A stretch of 64,000 bases of DNA from Salicibibacter cibi (lineage in GTDB: Bacteria; Bacillota; Bacilli; Bacillales; Marinococcaceae). This document shows positions 9,081 to 18,330 of the stretch, piece after piece (the stretch's first letter is position 1; each line of letters starts with the position of its first letter). Under the pieces are notes generated by a model. It was given only the letters and a program-made list of their open reading frames with translations, was not told the DNA's origin and made no database searches. The stretch covers positions 2,046,001 to 2,110,000 of the forward strand of contig NZ_CP054706.1 of assembly GCF_016495865.1 (NCBI RefSeq). Direction: 5' to 3'. The position numbers and the translations under genes are program-made.

Positions 9081-9941
9081 TCAAACATACGTATAAAACC
9101 CTTTGCCGGTTTTCCGTCCAAGCTCTCCGGCTTCATATTTTTTTCTTACCGCTTCTGCCGGTTTTTGGGATTCATCACCAGATTCTTCATAGCGCTGCAT
9201 TCGCACATGATAATGCACGTCAATCCCGGTTAAATCGATGAGTTGAAAAGGCCCGATCGGATGATTAAGAGCCTTTGTACAGGCAAGATCGATTTCCTCA
9301 TGGCTTGCGACGCCTCTTTCGTATAAATCCAAGGCTTCGTCCATCAAGCTTCCAAGCATGCGGTTTGCCACGAAACCGCTGATTTCCTTTTGTAGCAGAA
9401 TCGGTGTTTTGTTTAAATTTCTTGCAAATTCCATTGCCGTTTCCGCTGTCTTATCTGATGTATGAGGTCCTTTCACAACTTCGATTAGTTCCATCACAAG
9501 TGCCGGATTGAAAAAGTGAAAATTGCACACCTGTTCAGGACGATCCGTTGCATCCGCAATCTTTGAACTTACAATCGTGGAACTGTTCGTCGCGAGGATC
9601 GCGTGCTTCGGCGCATATTGATCCATCTCTTGAAAGATATTCCTTTTCGTTTCAATATTCTCGGTGACTGCTTCGATGACAAAATCACAATCAGCAACAG
9701 CGCTTTCAATTTCTGGCATAAAAATGAGGCGCGCAAAACGATCCTCCAGGACTTGCTGAGATAATTTCCCTTTCTCTACTTTTCGTTTCAACCGTTTGCA
9801 AATCTCTTCCATACTGTTTCCGAAATTTTGCTCATTAATATCCTGGATGCGAACATCACAGCCGGCAAGGGCACATACAGCCGCAATTTGAGACCCCATC
9901 GCGCCTGCCCCGATAATCGCAACTTTGTTGACCGAACCCAT
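9081..9941 (-). CDS. 3-hydroxyacyl-CoA dehydrogenase
   Basis: 286 residues of the same family as the gene at 6213 but clearly divergent. It shows VAIIGAGAMGSQIA for NAD binding, NFHFFNPALVMELIE with the catalytic His, and ALNHPIGPFQLIDLTGID in the C-terminal domain. Its start ATG overlaps the TAA of the upstream ligase by one base (TAATG), a sign of translational coupling. The presence of two dehydrogenases in one operon suggests different chain lengths or substitution patterns; which does what cannot be read from sequence. Confidence 0.92.
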   Translation of the reverse strand: MGSVNKVAIIGAGAMGSQIAAVCALAGCDVRIQDINEQNFGNSMEEICKRLKRKVEKGKLSQQVLEDRFARLIFMPEIESAVADCDFVIEAVTENIETKRNIFQEMDQYAPKHAILATNSSTIVSSKIADATDRPEQVCNFHFFNPALVMELIEVVKGPHTSDKTAETAMEFARNLNKTPILLQKEISGFVANRMLGSLMDEALDLYERGVASHEEIDLACTKALNHPIGPFQLIDLTGIDVHYHVRMQRYEESGDESQKPAEAVRKKYEAGELGRKTGKGFYTYV

Positions 9942-11551
9942 TATTGATTTCTCTCCTTCTCCAGTTGATCTTTCGTTTCCCGGATAAGTTCCCGACGCAA
10001 TATTTTCCCTACGCTCGTCTTGGGGATCGAGTCGCGAAATTCGATAATTTTTGGTACCTTATAACTCGCCATTCGTTTTTTGCACCAGGCTTTTAATTCT
10101 TCCTCAGTAAGCGTTTCTCTTTCTTTCAAAACGATAGAGGCTTTTAATGTTTCTCCGCGATAAGGGTCGGGAACACCATAAACTACGATCTCTCCAATGC
10201 TCGGATGCTCATACATGATGCCTTCAACCTCATTGGGATAAATATTGAAACCGCTGCCAATCACCATCTCTTTTTTCCGGCCGACAATATAAAAATACCC
10301 TTCGCTATCCATTTCAGCGATATCTCCGGTGGCGAACCAGCCATCTTGCAGGTGTTCATCTGTCTCTTCCTTGAGGCCCCAATATCCAAGCATGACTTGC
10401 GGACCTTTAATCCATAATTCACCGGGTTCCCCGACGGACAAGGCTTCTCCACTTTCAGTATCCACGATTTTGCATTCCGTACTCGGCAACGGCAGACCGA
10501 TACTTCCCGTCTTCCGTTTTCCTTTGAACGGATTTCGATGGGTCGTCGGTGACGTTTCCGACAATCCGTAAGCCTCTGAAATCACCCCACCCGTCATCTC
10601 CTCAACATTTCGCATGACTTCGACAGGCAACGGGGCGCTGCCACTCGTCATTGCCTTTATGGAATCAAGGGAAATAGGATTGTCCTCCGCGTAGCGCAAC
10701 AACCCAATGTACATCGTTGGAACAGCGGGAAAATACGTCGGCCGATAACGCTCAATAATGTCAACGCCCTCTTCTACCGTCCACTTTTTCATACAAATGA
10801 TCGTCGCGGCAGCAAAAACGCCTTGATTGATGACACTCGACATTCCCAACACATGGTAAAAAGGAGCAGCCCCCAGAAAAATTTCCCCCGGTCGTTGTAG
10901 CGTATCCGATGTGAATGCAAACGTTTGATAAACATTCCCAACCAGATTGTAATGGGAAAGAACCGCCCCCTTAGGTGAACCGGTCGTTCCACCCGTAAAT
11001 TGAATAAGCGCCGGATCGTTCCCGGGATCAATCACCGTTTCCGGGATCCTGCCAGAATTGCCTTGATCAAAGAGGTCATGTAAATCATATTCATTTTCGT
11101 CTAGTTGTGGGCGGCCATGATAGATGCCGAAAGTCGGCGACTTAATCGATTGCACTTTTTCTTTTTGTTTCGCTTCCCCGATGAAGATCAGCGGCTCTGT
11201 TTGCCGGAATATATGCTCCAGTTCCCCCACCTGATACATCGGGTTCACTTGGACGACGATACCGCCGAGACGCTGGATCGCAAAGTAACTCACAATATAT
11301 TCCACACCGTTCGGCAGCATTAAAGCGACACGGTCCCCTTTTCGGAGCCCTAAATCGGAGAGAGAGGAGGCGAAGCGCCGGACCTCGTCCCTCAATTCTT
11401 CATAAGTGTAGCTTAGCTCACCATCGATGACCGCGAGAACGTCACCGTAATCTTCTGCTGTTCTTTCCAGAAAATCATATATGGAAAGGTTCGGAACCTC
11501 GATATCCGCCGGAGCATTTTCGGGATAATTTTCGAGCCATATACGTTCCAT
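9941..11551 (-). CDS. long-chain fatty acid-CoA ligase (AMP-binding)
   Basis: ATP-dependent activation of a carboxylic acid to its CoA thioester through an acyl-adenylate. 536 residues, typical of bacterial FadD/LcfB-like enzymes. It shows the P-loop-like motif FTGGTTGSPKGAV, the AYGLSETSP segment, the hinge GWFATGDIAEMD, and the C-terminal Lys in SVGKILRREL. It is the second gene of the operon, four bases after the acyl-CoA dehydrogenase. The ribosome site before ATG 11551 is weak, so coupling to the upstream gene is likely. Confidence 0.93.
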   Translation of the reverse strand: MERIWLENYPENAPADIEVPNLSIYDFLERTAEDYGDVLAVIDGELSYTYEELRDEVRRFASSLSDLGLRKGDRVALMLPNGVEYIVSYFAIQRLGGIVVQVNPMYQVGELEHIFRQTEPLIFIGEAKQKEKVQSIKSPTFGIYHGRPQLDENEYDLHDLFDQGNSGRIPETVIDPGNDPALIQFTGGTTGSPKGAVLSHYNLVGNVYQTFAFTSDTLQRPGEIFLGAAPFYHVLGMSSVINQGVFAAATIICMKKWTVEEGVDIIERYRPTYFPAVPTMYIGLLRYAEDNPISLDSIKAMTSGSAPLPVEVMRNVEEMTGGVISEAYGLSETSPTTHRNPFKGKRKTGSIGLPLPSTECKIVDTESGEALSVGEPGELWIKGPQVMLGYWGLKEETDEHLQDGWFATGDIAEMDSEGYFYIVGRKKEMVIGSGFNIYPNEVEGIMYEHPSIGEIVVYGVPDPYRGETLKASIVLKERETLTEEELKAWCKKRMASYKVPKIIEFRDSIPKTSVGKILRRELIRETKDQLEKERNQ

Positions 11552-11555
11552 ACCC

Positions 11556-12704
11556 TCACGAGCCTTTCAACATATTTTTAGAGATAATGAGTCTTTGAAT
11601 CTCATTGGTGCCTTCATAGATTTTCGTGATTCTGGCATCACGATAAAAACGTTCGGCAGGGTACTCGGCCATGTAACCCATTCCACCATGGATTTGTACC
11701 GCCTTATCGGCAACCTTATTATAGGTCTCCGTTGCAAAAAGCTTGGCCATTGAGCTTTCTTTAATCGCTTTTTCGCCTTGGTCGATCAACCATGCTGCCC
11801 GGTAGGTCATCGTTTTGGCCGCTTCCGTTTCCGTTTCCATATCGGCGAGCATCCATTGGATCGCTTGCTGCTTGGAGATTGGTTTCCCAAATTGTTTCCT
11901 TTCTTCCGCATATTCCATGGAAAGGTCAATCAACTTTTTCGATGACCCAACGGAACGGGCAGCCAGTCCAACTCGCCCTTCCCCTAAAATGGTGAGCGCG
12001 GACACGTATCCCATCCCGACTTCACCGATGACATTTTCATCAGGGACTTCACAATTATCGAAGATAACTTGACTCGTATGGGAACCTTTGAGCCCCATTT
12101 TCTTATCCGGTTTACCGACCTTGATTCCCGGAAAATCCTTTTCGATCAGAAATGCCGTAATGCCGCCTTTTGCTCCCTTTTCTCTGTCGGTGAGAGCGAA
12201 GACGGTGAAAACATCGGCGATCGGCGCATTCGTGATGAAATGCTTAGTGCCGTTTACAAACCATTTATCTCCCTTTTTCTCCGCTGTCGTGCCAAGATTG
12301 GTCGCATCAGACCCTGCTCCCGGTTCGGAAAGGGCAAAACAACCAATCTTTCTTCCGGCTGCCATGTCAGGCAGATACTTTTGTTTGAGCTCTTCCGAAG
12401 CCAATCTAACGAGTCCGGTACTGCCGATGCCGGTATGGGCGCCAATAAGAGAAACATAGCCATTATGCGTACGTCCCAACTGCTCATACACAATGCACTT
12501 CCCGACGGTATCGAGGCCGATGCCTCCGTATTCTTCCGGAATACTTAAACCAAAAAGCCCTAGCTCCTTAGCCTTATCGATAAGATTCCCGGGAATCGCA
12601 TCCTCTTCTTCAATTTGTTGCGCATATGGTTCCACTTCGTTTTCCACAAAGTTTTTTACCATCACGCGCATCTGTTCATTTTCTTCGCTGATATTAAAAT
12701 TCAT
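11556..12704 (-). CDS. acyl-CoA dehydrogenase
   Basis: FAD-dependent alpha,beta-dehydrogenation of acyl-CoA. 382 residues starting MNFNISEENEQMR. The motifs CFALSEPGAGSDA, GGMGYMAEYPAER and TKIYEGTNEIQR are characteristic of short/medium-chain acyl-CoA dehydrogenases and include the usual catalytic Glu in YEGT. The ATG at 12704 has a perfect AAAGGAGG site. The longer in-frame start at 12764 would lie upstream of the sigma-54 promoter at 12738-12756 and is rejected. First gene of the six-gene beta-oxidation operon. Confidence 0.95.
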   Translation of the reverse strand: MNFNISEENEQMRVMVKNFVENEVEPYAQQIEEEDAIPGNLIDKAKELGLFGLSIPEEYGGIGLDTVGKCIVYEQLGRTHNGYVSLIGAHTGIGSTGLVRLASEELKQKYLPDMAAGRKIGCFALSEPGAGSDATNLGTTAEKKGDKWFVNGTKHFITNAPIADVFTVFALTDREKGAKGGITAFLIEKDFPGIKVGKPDKKMGLKGSHTSQVIFDNCEVPDENVIGEVGMGYVSALTILGEGRVGLAARSVGSSKKLIDLSMEYAEERKQFGKPISKQQAIQWMLADMETETEAAKTMTYRAAWLIDQGEKAIKESSMAKLFATETYNKVADKAVQIHGGMGYMAEYPAERFYRDARITKIYEGTNEIQRLIISKNMLKGS

Positions 12705-12737
12705 GAGGTTTTCCTCCTTTAAAGTTCTCATCATTAT

Positions 12738-12756
12738 AAATGCAAAATCCATGCCA
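12738..12756 (-). promoter_or_regulatory. sigma-54 (-24/-12) promoter of the beta-oxidation operon
   Basis: Minus strand reads TGGCATGGATTTTGCATT, matching the RpoN/SigL consensus TGGCAC-N5-TTGC(A/T). The -12 element ends about 37 bases before the ATG at 12704. Three more near-identical sites occur at 18233, 30095 and 34768, and two sigma-54 activators are encoded in the window. Confidence 0.85.
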
Positions 12757-12841
12757 TTTTTCATGAGCGTTTTAAGGAGGATTCACACACCCGGAAAATC
12801 ATCTATGTATGATTTGATTTATAAATGTATTATGGGGAGAA

Positions 12842-12870
12842 AAAACCGGTTTCACTTCGAAACCGGTTTC
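12842..12870. promoter_or_regulatory. paired palindromes, probable activator (UAS) sites
   Basis: GAAACCGGTTTC (12859-12870) is a perfect 12-bp palindrome and AAAACCGGTTTC (12842-12853) is a near copy; centres are 17 bp apart. They sit 86-114 bp upstream of the -24 element at 12756, the usual place for sigma-54 enhancer sites, and close to the activator gene at 13330. The pair could also fold as one hairpin with a T-run on the minus strand, so a terminator is an alternative reading. Confidence 0.55.
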
Positions 12871-12934
12871 AAAATTGTAAGTCACTTTTCGGATTTTTAA
12901 GGGTTCGATCACGATGGCCATAAATATTGGGTAA

Positions 12935-13260
12935 TCATGTAAAAGCTCCAGGTTTAATCGATTCAAGCATTTCCTCCGTTGTGAACACATTTCCTGTGGC
13001 AATATCCTGATCTGCCCGTTCGATCATTTTTTGCAATTCCGGATTATTCTCGATCTCTGTTTGTATTTCATTTTTTTTCAATTGGATGAATCAAAAACTG
13101 TTTGCCTTTAATATCGATAATCGTGTCTTCATTGTATACATTAAGACAATTTGTTCACTTTCTTGAATCAGCCGTTCAAATTCAGGTGGGTTTTTCTCTT
13201 GTTTTAGAATCGCACGGGTGAAATATAGAATTTGCTCGCTTTCATCCTCTACACAAAAGA
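12935..13260 (-). pseudogene. frameshifted remnant, possibly an antitoxin-like small protein
   Basis: Minus-strand translation gives two pieces in different frames. The upstream piece reads EFERLIQESEQIVLMYT and the downstream piece NPELQKMIERADQDIATG then NVFTTEEMLES, ending at a TGA at 12935. An eight-A run at 13071-13078 lies between them. The wording of the downstream piece recalls the C-terminal half of Phd/RelB-like antitoxins, but this is only a resemblance. No toxin partner or usable start codon is seen. The gap between the flanking genes is about 620 bases and contains nothing else but the palindromes and the terminator. Confidence 0.4.
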
Positions 13261-13271
13261 AAATTTCTAAC

Positions 13272-13307
13272 AAAAAAAGAGTGCCATTCGATCGGCACTT
13301 CTTTTTT
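13272..13307. terminator. bidirectional Rho-independent terminator
   Basis: GTGCC and GGCAC arms around an eight-base loop, with an A-run on the left and a T-run on the right. On the minus strand it follows the stop of the sigma-54 activator gene at 13330 and ends in seven T. Confidence 0.8.
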
Positions 13308-13329
13308 GTCACTGAATTTTTTTCTCTAC

Positions 13330-14958
13330 CTACGTCAACTCATACTTCTTCAATTTCCTTACAATCGTCGCCTGGCTCGTTCCTAATGCGTCAGCGATTT
13401 TATACGTGTTTTCATAAAGTTTCAGGGCTTTTGCCAAAAGCGCTCTTTCCGAATGTTCCGTTGCTTCCTGCAGTGTCGTAATCTCTTGGGGTAACCCGTC
13501 ATCTCCTGTTTCCTCCCTGATATCGACGGGAATATCGCTGATATCGATCATGTTGGTTGGAATCGTGACGACGAGCCGTTCCACCAAGTTGGCCAATTCT
13601 CTCACATTTCCATGCCAATCAAACTGATAGAAAAAGTTTAATGCCGATTCCGAAAACTGTTTATTTACGTCGTATTTTTCATTATAATGCTTGAGATAAA
13701 AATAGATGAGGGGCAAAATGTCTTCGCGCCGCTCCCGTAGCGGCGGAATGTGAATCGGGATGACATTAATGCGATAGTATAGGTCTTCCCGGAAGATGCC
13801 TTCTTTCACCATTTTCTTTAAATCCCGGTTGGTAGCGGCAATCACCCTAACGTTGATCCGCGTCGTGTGCGTGCTCCCAACCCTTCTAATTTCGCCTTCC
13901 TGTAACACGCGCAATAGCTTGACTTGCAATTCGAGGGGAAGTTCGCCGACTTCATCGAGAAATAACGTACCATGGTTCGCAAGTTCGAACATCCCCGCTT
14001 TTCCCGCTTTCTGCGCACCTGAAAAAGCCCCCGCTTCATAACCGAATAACTCCGATTCCAAAAGTGTCGGCGGGATCGCACCGCAATTGATTTTTATAAA
14101 TTCTCCTTGTTCCGAGCGTAGACTATGCTCATGCACATTTTTAGCGAAAACATCTTTCCCGACACCGGTTTCCCCGAGAACAAGGATGGTGGCATCGATA
14201 TTTGCCACACGTTCCCCCGTGAAAAAAATGTTTTTCATTTCCGTACTTTCACAAACGACCTCCTTTGTTACCTGTGGATTCGCCTGCATTTTATTGAGTT
14301 CGGCCTTATAAAAAGAGTTCAGTTCTTTCACTTTTTGATTTTCATCGCGAAGCTGCTTTAAGTCCGTCAAGTCCCGAATGTTGGTGATGACCTTTTCCAC
14401 TTCGCCATCTTCATTAAATATGGGACTCCCGGTAAGCATCACTTCAATATCTCCTTGACCCCGCTGATAAGCCGTCATGGGTTTCTTTTCTTCTACCACT
14501 TTAAAAGTTACCGATTCTTCCAGTATGCCTCGTTGAACGAGCTGATTTACATTTTTTCCAATATAATAATCTCGCGGGATTTTCGTAATCCGTTCAATGG
14601 CCGGATTAGTTTTCAACGTAGTTCCTTCAGCATCAGTAATGTAAATCGCATCATAAGCGCTTTCCAACAAACTATTTAATTCCCTTTCCATCTCTTCATA
14701 CTTCTTGGCCGCACTTTTATCGTGGGGATAGAAAAGATAAAAAAAATAATTGTTTATATGGGAGTGCTCATATTTTTCCACAAGATAATCCTTACCATTA
14801 ACATTGCATGCAAAATGATGTTCGTCTTCCGCTATGCAACGATGAAAATCCTCACTTGCCCGCTCATTGCTCGCGATCACTTCTCCACGATCGTTTACAA
14901 GGAGCATAGGGAAAGGGAGATAGGACCATTCACTGGATAATAACGCTTTTGTTGTCAT
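13330..14958 (-). CDS. sigma-54-dependent activator, PAS + AAA+ + Fis HTH
   Basis: Enhancer-binding protein of 542 residues. A PAS domain occupies about residues 92-200, preceded by another possible sensor segment. The AAA+ domain has Walker A GETGVGKD (262-269) and Walker B FLDEVGEL (333-340); a Fis-type helix-turn-helix ends the protein (KIADALGTSQATIVRKL). The sigma-54 contact loop is GAFSGA (310-315) rather than GAFTGA. ATG 14958 with GGGAG is chosen over GTG 14967. It lies between two sigma-54 promoters, so it probably activates the beta-oxidation and/or TRAP operons, perhaps in response to an acyl or carboxylate signal; the ligand is unknown. Confidence 0.93.
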   Translation of the reverse strand: MTTKALLSSEWSYLPFPMLLVNDRGEVIASNERASEDFHRCIAEDEHHFACNVNGKDYLVEKYEHSHINNYFFYLFYPHDKSAAKKYEEMERELNSLLESAYDAIYITDAEGTTLKTNPAIERITKIPRDYYIGKNVNQLVQRGILEESVTFKVVEEKKPMTAYQRGQGDIEVMLTGSPIFNEDGEVEKVITNIRDLTDLKQLRDENQKVKELNSFYKAELNKMQANPQVTKEVVCESTEMKNIFFTGERVANIDATILVLGETGVGKDVFAKNVHEHSLRSEQGEFIKINCGAIPPTLLESELFGYEAGAFSGAQKAGKAGMFELANHGTLFLDEVGELPLELQVKLLRVLQEGEIRRVGSTHTTRINVRVIAATNRDLKKMVKEGIFREDLYYRINVIPIHIPPLRERREDILPLIYFYLKHYNEKYDVNKQFSESALNFFYQFDWHGNVRELANLVERLVVTIPTNMIDISDIPVDIREETGDDGLPQEITTLQEATEHSERALLAKALKLYENTYKIADALGTSQATIVRKLKKYELT

Positions 14959-14999
14959 CAGAAACACTCCCTCAAGAAGAATGGATTTTTCTTTCAGCC

Positions 15000-15030
15000 A
15001 TTATACCAGAATGTGACCTCATCTTCCCAA
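15000..15030 (-). promoter_or_regulatory. possible sigma-A promoter of the activator gene
   Basis: Perfect TATAAT at 15005-15000 on the minus strand, with a poor TTGGGA at 15030-15025 and a long 19-base spacer. The start codon is 42 bases downstream. Confidence 0.35.
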
Positions 15031-15133
15031 CCCGTTTTTCCCGGAAAAGGCCATCAACTGCGCCCAAAGCCCGGTTGAAAGTCTATTAGGACTGGCAATC
15101 TCATTTTTACTAGCAAAGGATCCTTAAAATAAC

Positions 15134-15162
15134 ATGCGCCCAAAACCGAGATTTGAGCGCAT
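15134..15162 (-). terminator. hairpin after the TRAP permease gene
   Basis: Minus strand ATGCGCTCAAA and TTTTGGGCGCAT pair around a short loop, followed by a T-rich but interrupted stretch. It begins about 18 bases after the TRAP permease stop codon. Confidence 0.6.
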
Positions 15163-15179
15163 AAGAATTTCAAGTTGCT

Positions 15180-17153
15180 TTAGTACTCAGTAGAAATCCC
15201 CGCTGTTGTATTTTTATCCTTGCTTCTCCATTGATAGACAAAAATAATCAGCAGCAACGCGAGACCGATAACGTCTGTCCATAAATGGTCAGCCACCAAC
15301 AAAACAGCCGCTACCAATAAAGATATTCGCTCCCAAACCTCCGTTATTTTCAGCATACACCCTTCGATAAAACCGGCAAAGGCCACAAGACCCATGAGAG
15401 CAGTTATAATACCGAAAATAATCGAAGGGACACTTCCATCCAAAGACAGCGATGGATTATAGACGAGCATGTACGGCAAGATAAAACCGGCCATCCCGAC
15501 CCGAAGGGAATAGACAGCGGTACGCAACGGATTGCTGCCGGCAATTCCGGCTGTAATATAAGAGGTAATCGCCACCGGTGGTGTAATTCCGGAAAAAATA
15601 CCGAAATAGAAAACGAAGAAATGGGCGACGAGAACGGGTACACCCAATTGCGTAAGCGCACCTGCGGCAACGGTTGCGAGAATGACATAAGCCGAAACCG
15701 TCGGCATGCCCATACCGAGAATAATGGAAGCAACCATGATCAGCAAAAGCAACGGCAACAGTTGCCCGCCTGACATTTCCACCGCGAATCTGGAAAAACT
15801 CATGCCAAGTCCTGTCATAATCACAGATCCGGCGATAATGCCCGCCCCTGCACAGGCCATCACCGTCGGAACGGCATTTCGGATGCCTTTTTCCAAAGCG
15901 GCAAGGATAGCCATCACATTCATACGGCTCTCTTTTTTAAATAGACTCAATATAAAAACGGACAGCAACGCCCACATTCCGGCTCTCATCGGGCTATAGC
16001 CAATGACCATCAAAAAGATAATAATCACTAACGGCAAGATAAGGTATCCTTTGCCCGCGACGAGCTTCCAAAAATTTGGGAGCTGATATCCCGGGATGCC
16101 CTCCAACCCTAAGCGGCGAGCTTGAAAATAGATGACCACTCCGACGACGGTAAAAAACAGAATAGCCGGGAGAAGGGCATAGGCGGCTACTTCAATGTAA
16201 GGAATACCGGTGTATTCCGCCATAACAAACGCGGCCGCGCCCATGATCGGCGGCATAATCTGTCCACCTTGAGAAGCAACCGCTTCCACAGCACCGGAAA
16301 ACGTTTTGGTATAACCTACCCTCTTCATCAACGGAATTGTAAACGGTCCGGTCATGGATGCGTTCGCCGCCCCATTTCCACTCACCGTCGCTAGCAAACC
16401 GCTTGATAACACCGACGCTAGCGCGGGACCGCCGCGAATACGTCCGGTTAATGCAAATGCAAATTCAATAAAAAATTGCCCAACCCCTGTCCTCATCATA
16501 AAGGCAGCAAAAATCAGAAACAAAATAAGGACAGTGGAAGCCACATAAATGGGATCACTGAAAATCCCGTTCGTCGTCGTGTAAAGGGCATCAGTCATGC
16601 GGCCATAACTAAATCCTTGATGCCCCAATAGACCCGGGAACAAAGGCCCTATAAATATATAGGCCCAAAAAAACAATGCCAATATTGCCATCGCGTGCCC
16701 AATCGTCCGTCGTACTCCTTCTATAACAAGGAAAATCATAACCGTCGCCACGATTTGGTCAATAAGGGTAGTAGCCCCTTGGCGAAGGGCAATATCCGGA
16801 TAGGAAAAAAACGCATGTCCGAGCAGTGCAATCGATAAGATGAGCGGCACTCCATCGAACAATAAATGTCCGGGTTCTTTGCCTTTGCGATACGAAAACG
16901 TACTAAAACACAGAATTAAAAAGATGGTTGTAAACACAGCGCGGTGCTGCCAAGCCGGCAAGCCCCCGGCTGCCGCGTAGTAGATCACATAAACCGCGAG
17001 GGTGATCGCAATGATGGCAATCATAAATTGCCGTAAACGCTTCCATGTTGTCCAGCCATCCGGGTTATACAGAGATTTCTCAATGGAAGAGTTCATTCTT
17101 TCTTCTTCGATGGTTAAGTCAATTTTTTCATTTCCGTTAGCGCTTTTCTCCAT
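15180..17153 (-). CDS. TRAP transporter fused permease (DctQ-DctM), TAXI type
   Basis: Membrane component of a tripartite ATP-independent periplasmic-type transporter, which uses an ion gradient to import organic acids. 657 residues: the first roughly 180 form the small-subunit-like segment with four or more membrane helices, and the rest is the large DctM-like permease with GNGAANASMTGPFTIPLMKR and QGGQIMPPIMGAAAF motifs typical of fused TAXI permeases. GGGGGGAGAA precedes ATG 17153. It is 17 bases downstream of its binding protein, forming a two-gene operon with a sigma-54 promoter. Confidence 0.94.
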   Translation of the reverse strand: MEKSANGNEKIDLTIEEERMNSSIEKSLYNPDGWTTWKRLRQFMIAIIAITLAVYVIYYAAAGGLPAWQHRAVFTTIFLILCFSTFSYRKGKEPGHLLFDGVPLILSIALLGHAFFSYPDIALRQGATTLIDQIVATVMIFLVIEGVRRTIGHAMAILALFFWAYIFIGPLFPGLLGHQGFSYGRMTDALYTTTNGIFSDPIYVASTVLILFLIFAAFMMRTGVGQFFIEFAFALTGRIRGGPALASVLSSGLLATVSGNGAANASMTGPFTIPLMKRVGYTKTFSGAVEAVASQGGQIMPPIMGAAAFVMAEYTGIPYIEVAAYALLPAILFFTVVGVVIYFQARRLGLEGIPGYQLPNFWKLVAGKGYLILPLVIIIFLMVIGYSPMRAGMWALLSVFILSLFKKESRMNVMAILAALEKGIRNAVPTVMACAGAGIIAGSVIMTGLGMSFSRFAVEMSGGQLLPLLLLIMVASIILGMGMPTVSAYVILATVAAGALTQLGVPVLVAHFFVFYFGIFSGITPPVAITSYITAGIAGSNPLRTAVYSLRVGMAGFILPYMLVYNPSLSLDGSVPSIIFGIITALMGLVAFAGFIEGCMLKITEVWERISLLVAAVLLVADHLWTDVIGLALLLIIFVYQWRSKDKNTTAGISTEY

Positions 17154-17170
17154 TGCGTTCTCCCCCCTTC

Positions 17171-18190
17171 CTAGTCAGTCGCACCGACTTCTTCATAATA
17201 TCGTAATGCGCCAGGATGAATATTTTCTTCGGGATCGTCAATTTCACCGTAGGCAAATTCCGGATCAAACCATTCGCCTCGCGTCGGTTGCTCCTCTTCA
17301 ACACGATCAACATTTTCCCAAATCGCCTTTGTAAGCTCATACACAACGTCATCATCCATATCCTCGTGTACAATCATCATCGCCCATGTCACAACGGTCG
17401 GAATATCTTCCGGTTGAGCGCTATAGCTGTTAGCGGGAATCTCCAAGTCAGTGGTGTATCCATAATCTTGCTCCTCCAACTCGTCCAACACTTCCTCCGG
17501 GATAGACAAAAGTTCCACGGACTGGGTGGCATCAATTTCAGTCAGACCCGGAACGTAAGGACCGCCGCCTTGAATCGTGAGATCAATAATCCCATCCCTC
17601 ATCTGATTGGCAGCATCGCCGTAACCTCCATAATCTACAGAAACACCTGCTTCTTCCAAATCTTCTTCGTCATACCCCATGGCTTCAAAGATTCGATGAA
17701 AGGTTTGCACGCTCGCGTCGCCCGGATTGCCGGGAATCACATCTGCGCCATATTCAACCACATCTTCCAGGGATTCATATGGGCTGTCCTCCAATACCGC
17801 GATGTTCCAAAAGGTAGGATAAAATGCGCCGAGCGCCTTCACATTCTCCTGGGGTTCCCCTTCAAATCCTCCTTCTCCGTTAATCCCATCAACAAAGTCA
17901 GATACAAACGCAAATCCGGTTTGCACGTCAACCCCTGTATTCACCTCACGAATGTTGCCAATCGCAGCGCCTTCAACAACGGTCACATCGGCTTCTTCCA
18001 GTTCATCCAGCCAAATGTCGGAAAATAAGGTGGATAGCGGATACCAACCCGAATCTGTCGGTCCGGAAATATGGGCATGCTGCCACTCATCATCCTCTGC
18101 TTCGCTATTGCAGGCGGTTAACAAGCCTGCTGTTAGTAAGAACGATCCACTTAACAAACAGCATTTCTTCGCTTTTTTATTTATTCTCAC
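17171..18190 (-). CDS. TAXI family TRAP substrate-binding lipoprotein
   Basis: Extracytoplasmic solute receptor that delivers substrate to the fused TRAP permease encoded next. 339 residues with a lipoprotein signal: basic start VRINKKAKK, hydrophobic stretch, and lipobox LLTAC. The GTG at 18190 is chosen because AGGAGGG lies just upstream; an in-frame start at 18226 would fall within the promoter-proximal leader. TAXI features include GATDSGWYP-like sequence (here GPTDSGWYPL) and GNPGDASVQTFHRI. The mature protein is strikingly acidic, as expected in a halophile. The ligand is unknown; known TAXI systems carry glutamate or other carboxylates. Confidence 0.92.
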   Translation of the reverse strand: MRINKKAKKCCLLSGSFLLTAGLLTACNSEAEDDEWQHAHISGPTDSGWYPLSTLFSDIWLDELEEADVTVVEGAAIGNIREVNTGVDVQTGFAFVSDFVDGINGEGGFEGEPQENVKALGAFYPTFWNIAVLEDSPYESLEDVVEYGADVIPGNPGDASVQTFHRIFEAMGYDEEDLEEAGVSVDYGGYGDAANQMRDGIIDLTIQGGGPYVPGLTEIDATQSVELLSIPEEVLDELEEQDYGYTTDLEIPANSYSAQPEDIPTVVTWAMMIVHEDMDDDVVYELTKAIWENVDRVEEEQPTRGEWFDPEFAYGEIDDPEENIHPGALRYYEEVGATD

Positions 18191-18232
18191 TCTTTTCCCT
18201 CCTGTATTTCTTAGATGTTGCCTCATTCTTTT

Positions 18233-18250
18233 AATGCAATAATGATGCCA
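18233..18250 (-). promoter_or_regulatory. sigma-54 promoter of the TAXI-TRAP operon
   Basis: Minus strand TGGCATCATTATTGCATT, the -24/-12 pattern with the exact 5-base spacer. It lies 43 bases upstream of the GTG at 18190. The core matches the other three sites in the window. Confidence 0.85.
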
Positions 18251-18330
18251 AAAAAATAATCGGCAAAAAAGGCATCAAATTAAAGGGCTTTCATTTTACT
18301 TGCTCTTTTAATCATTCATTCTTGTATGGA

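Noticed and set aside
12799..13002. 67-codon minus-strand frame covering the GAAACCGGTTTC palindromes
   Set aside because: It runs through the probable enhancer sites, and the better protein-like signal in the region lies in another frame.
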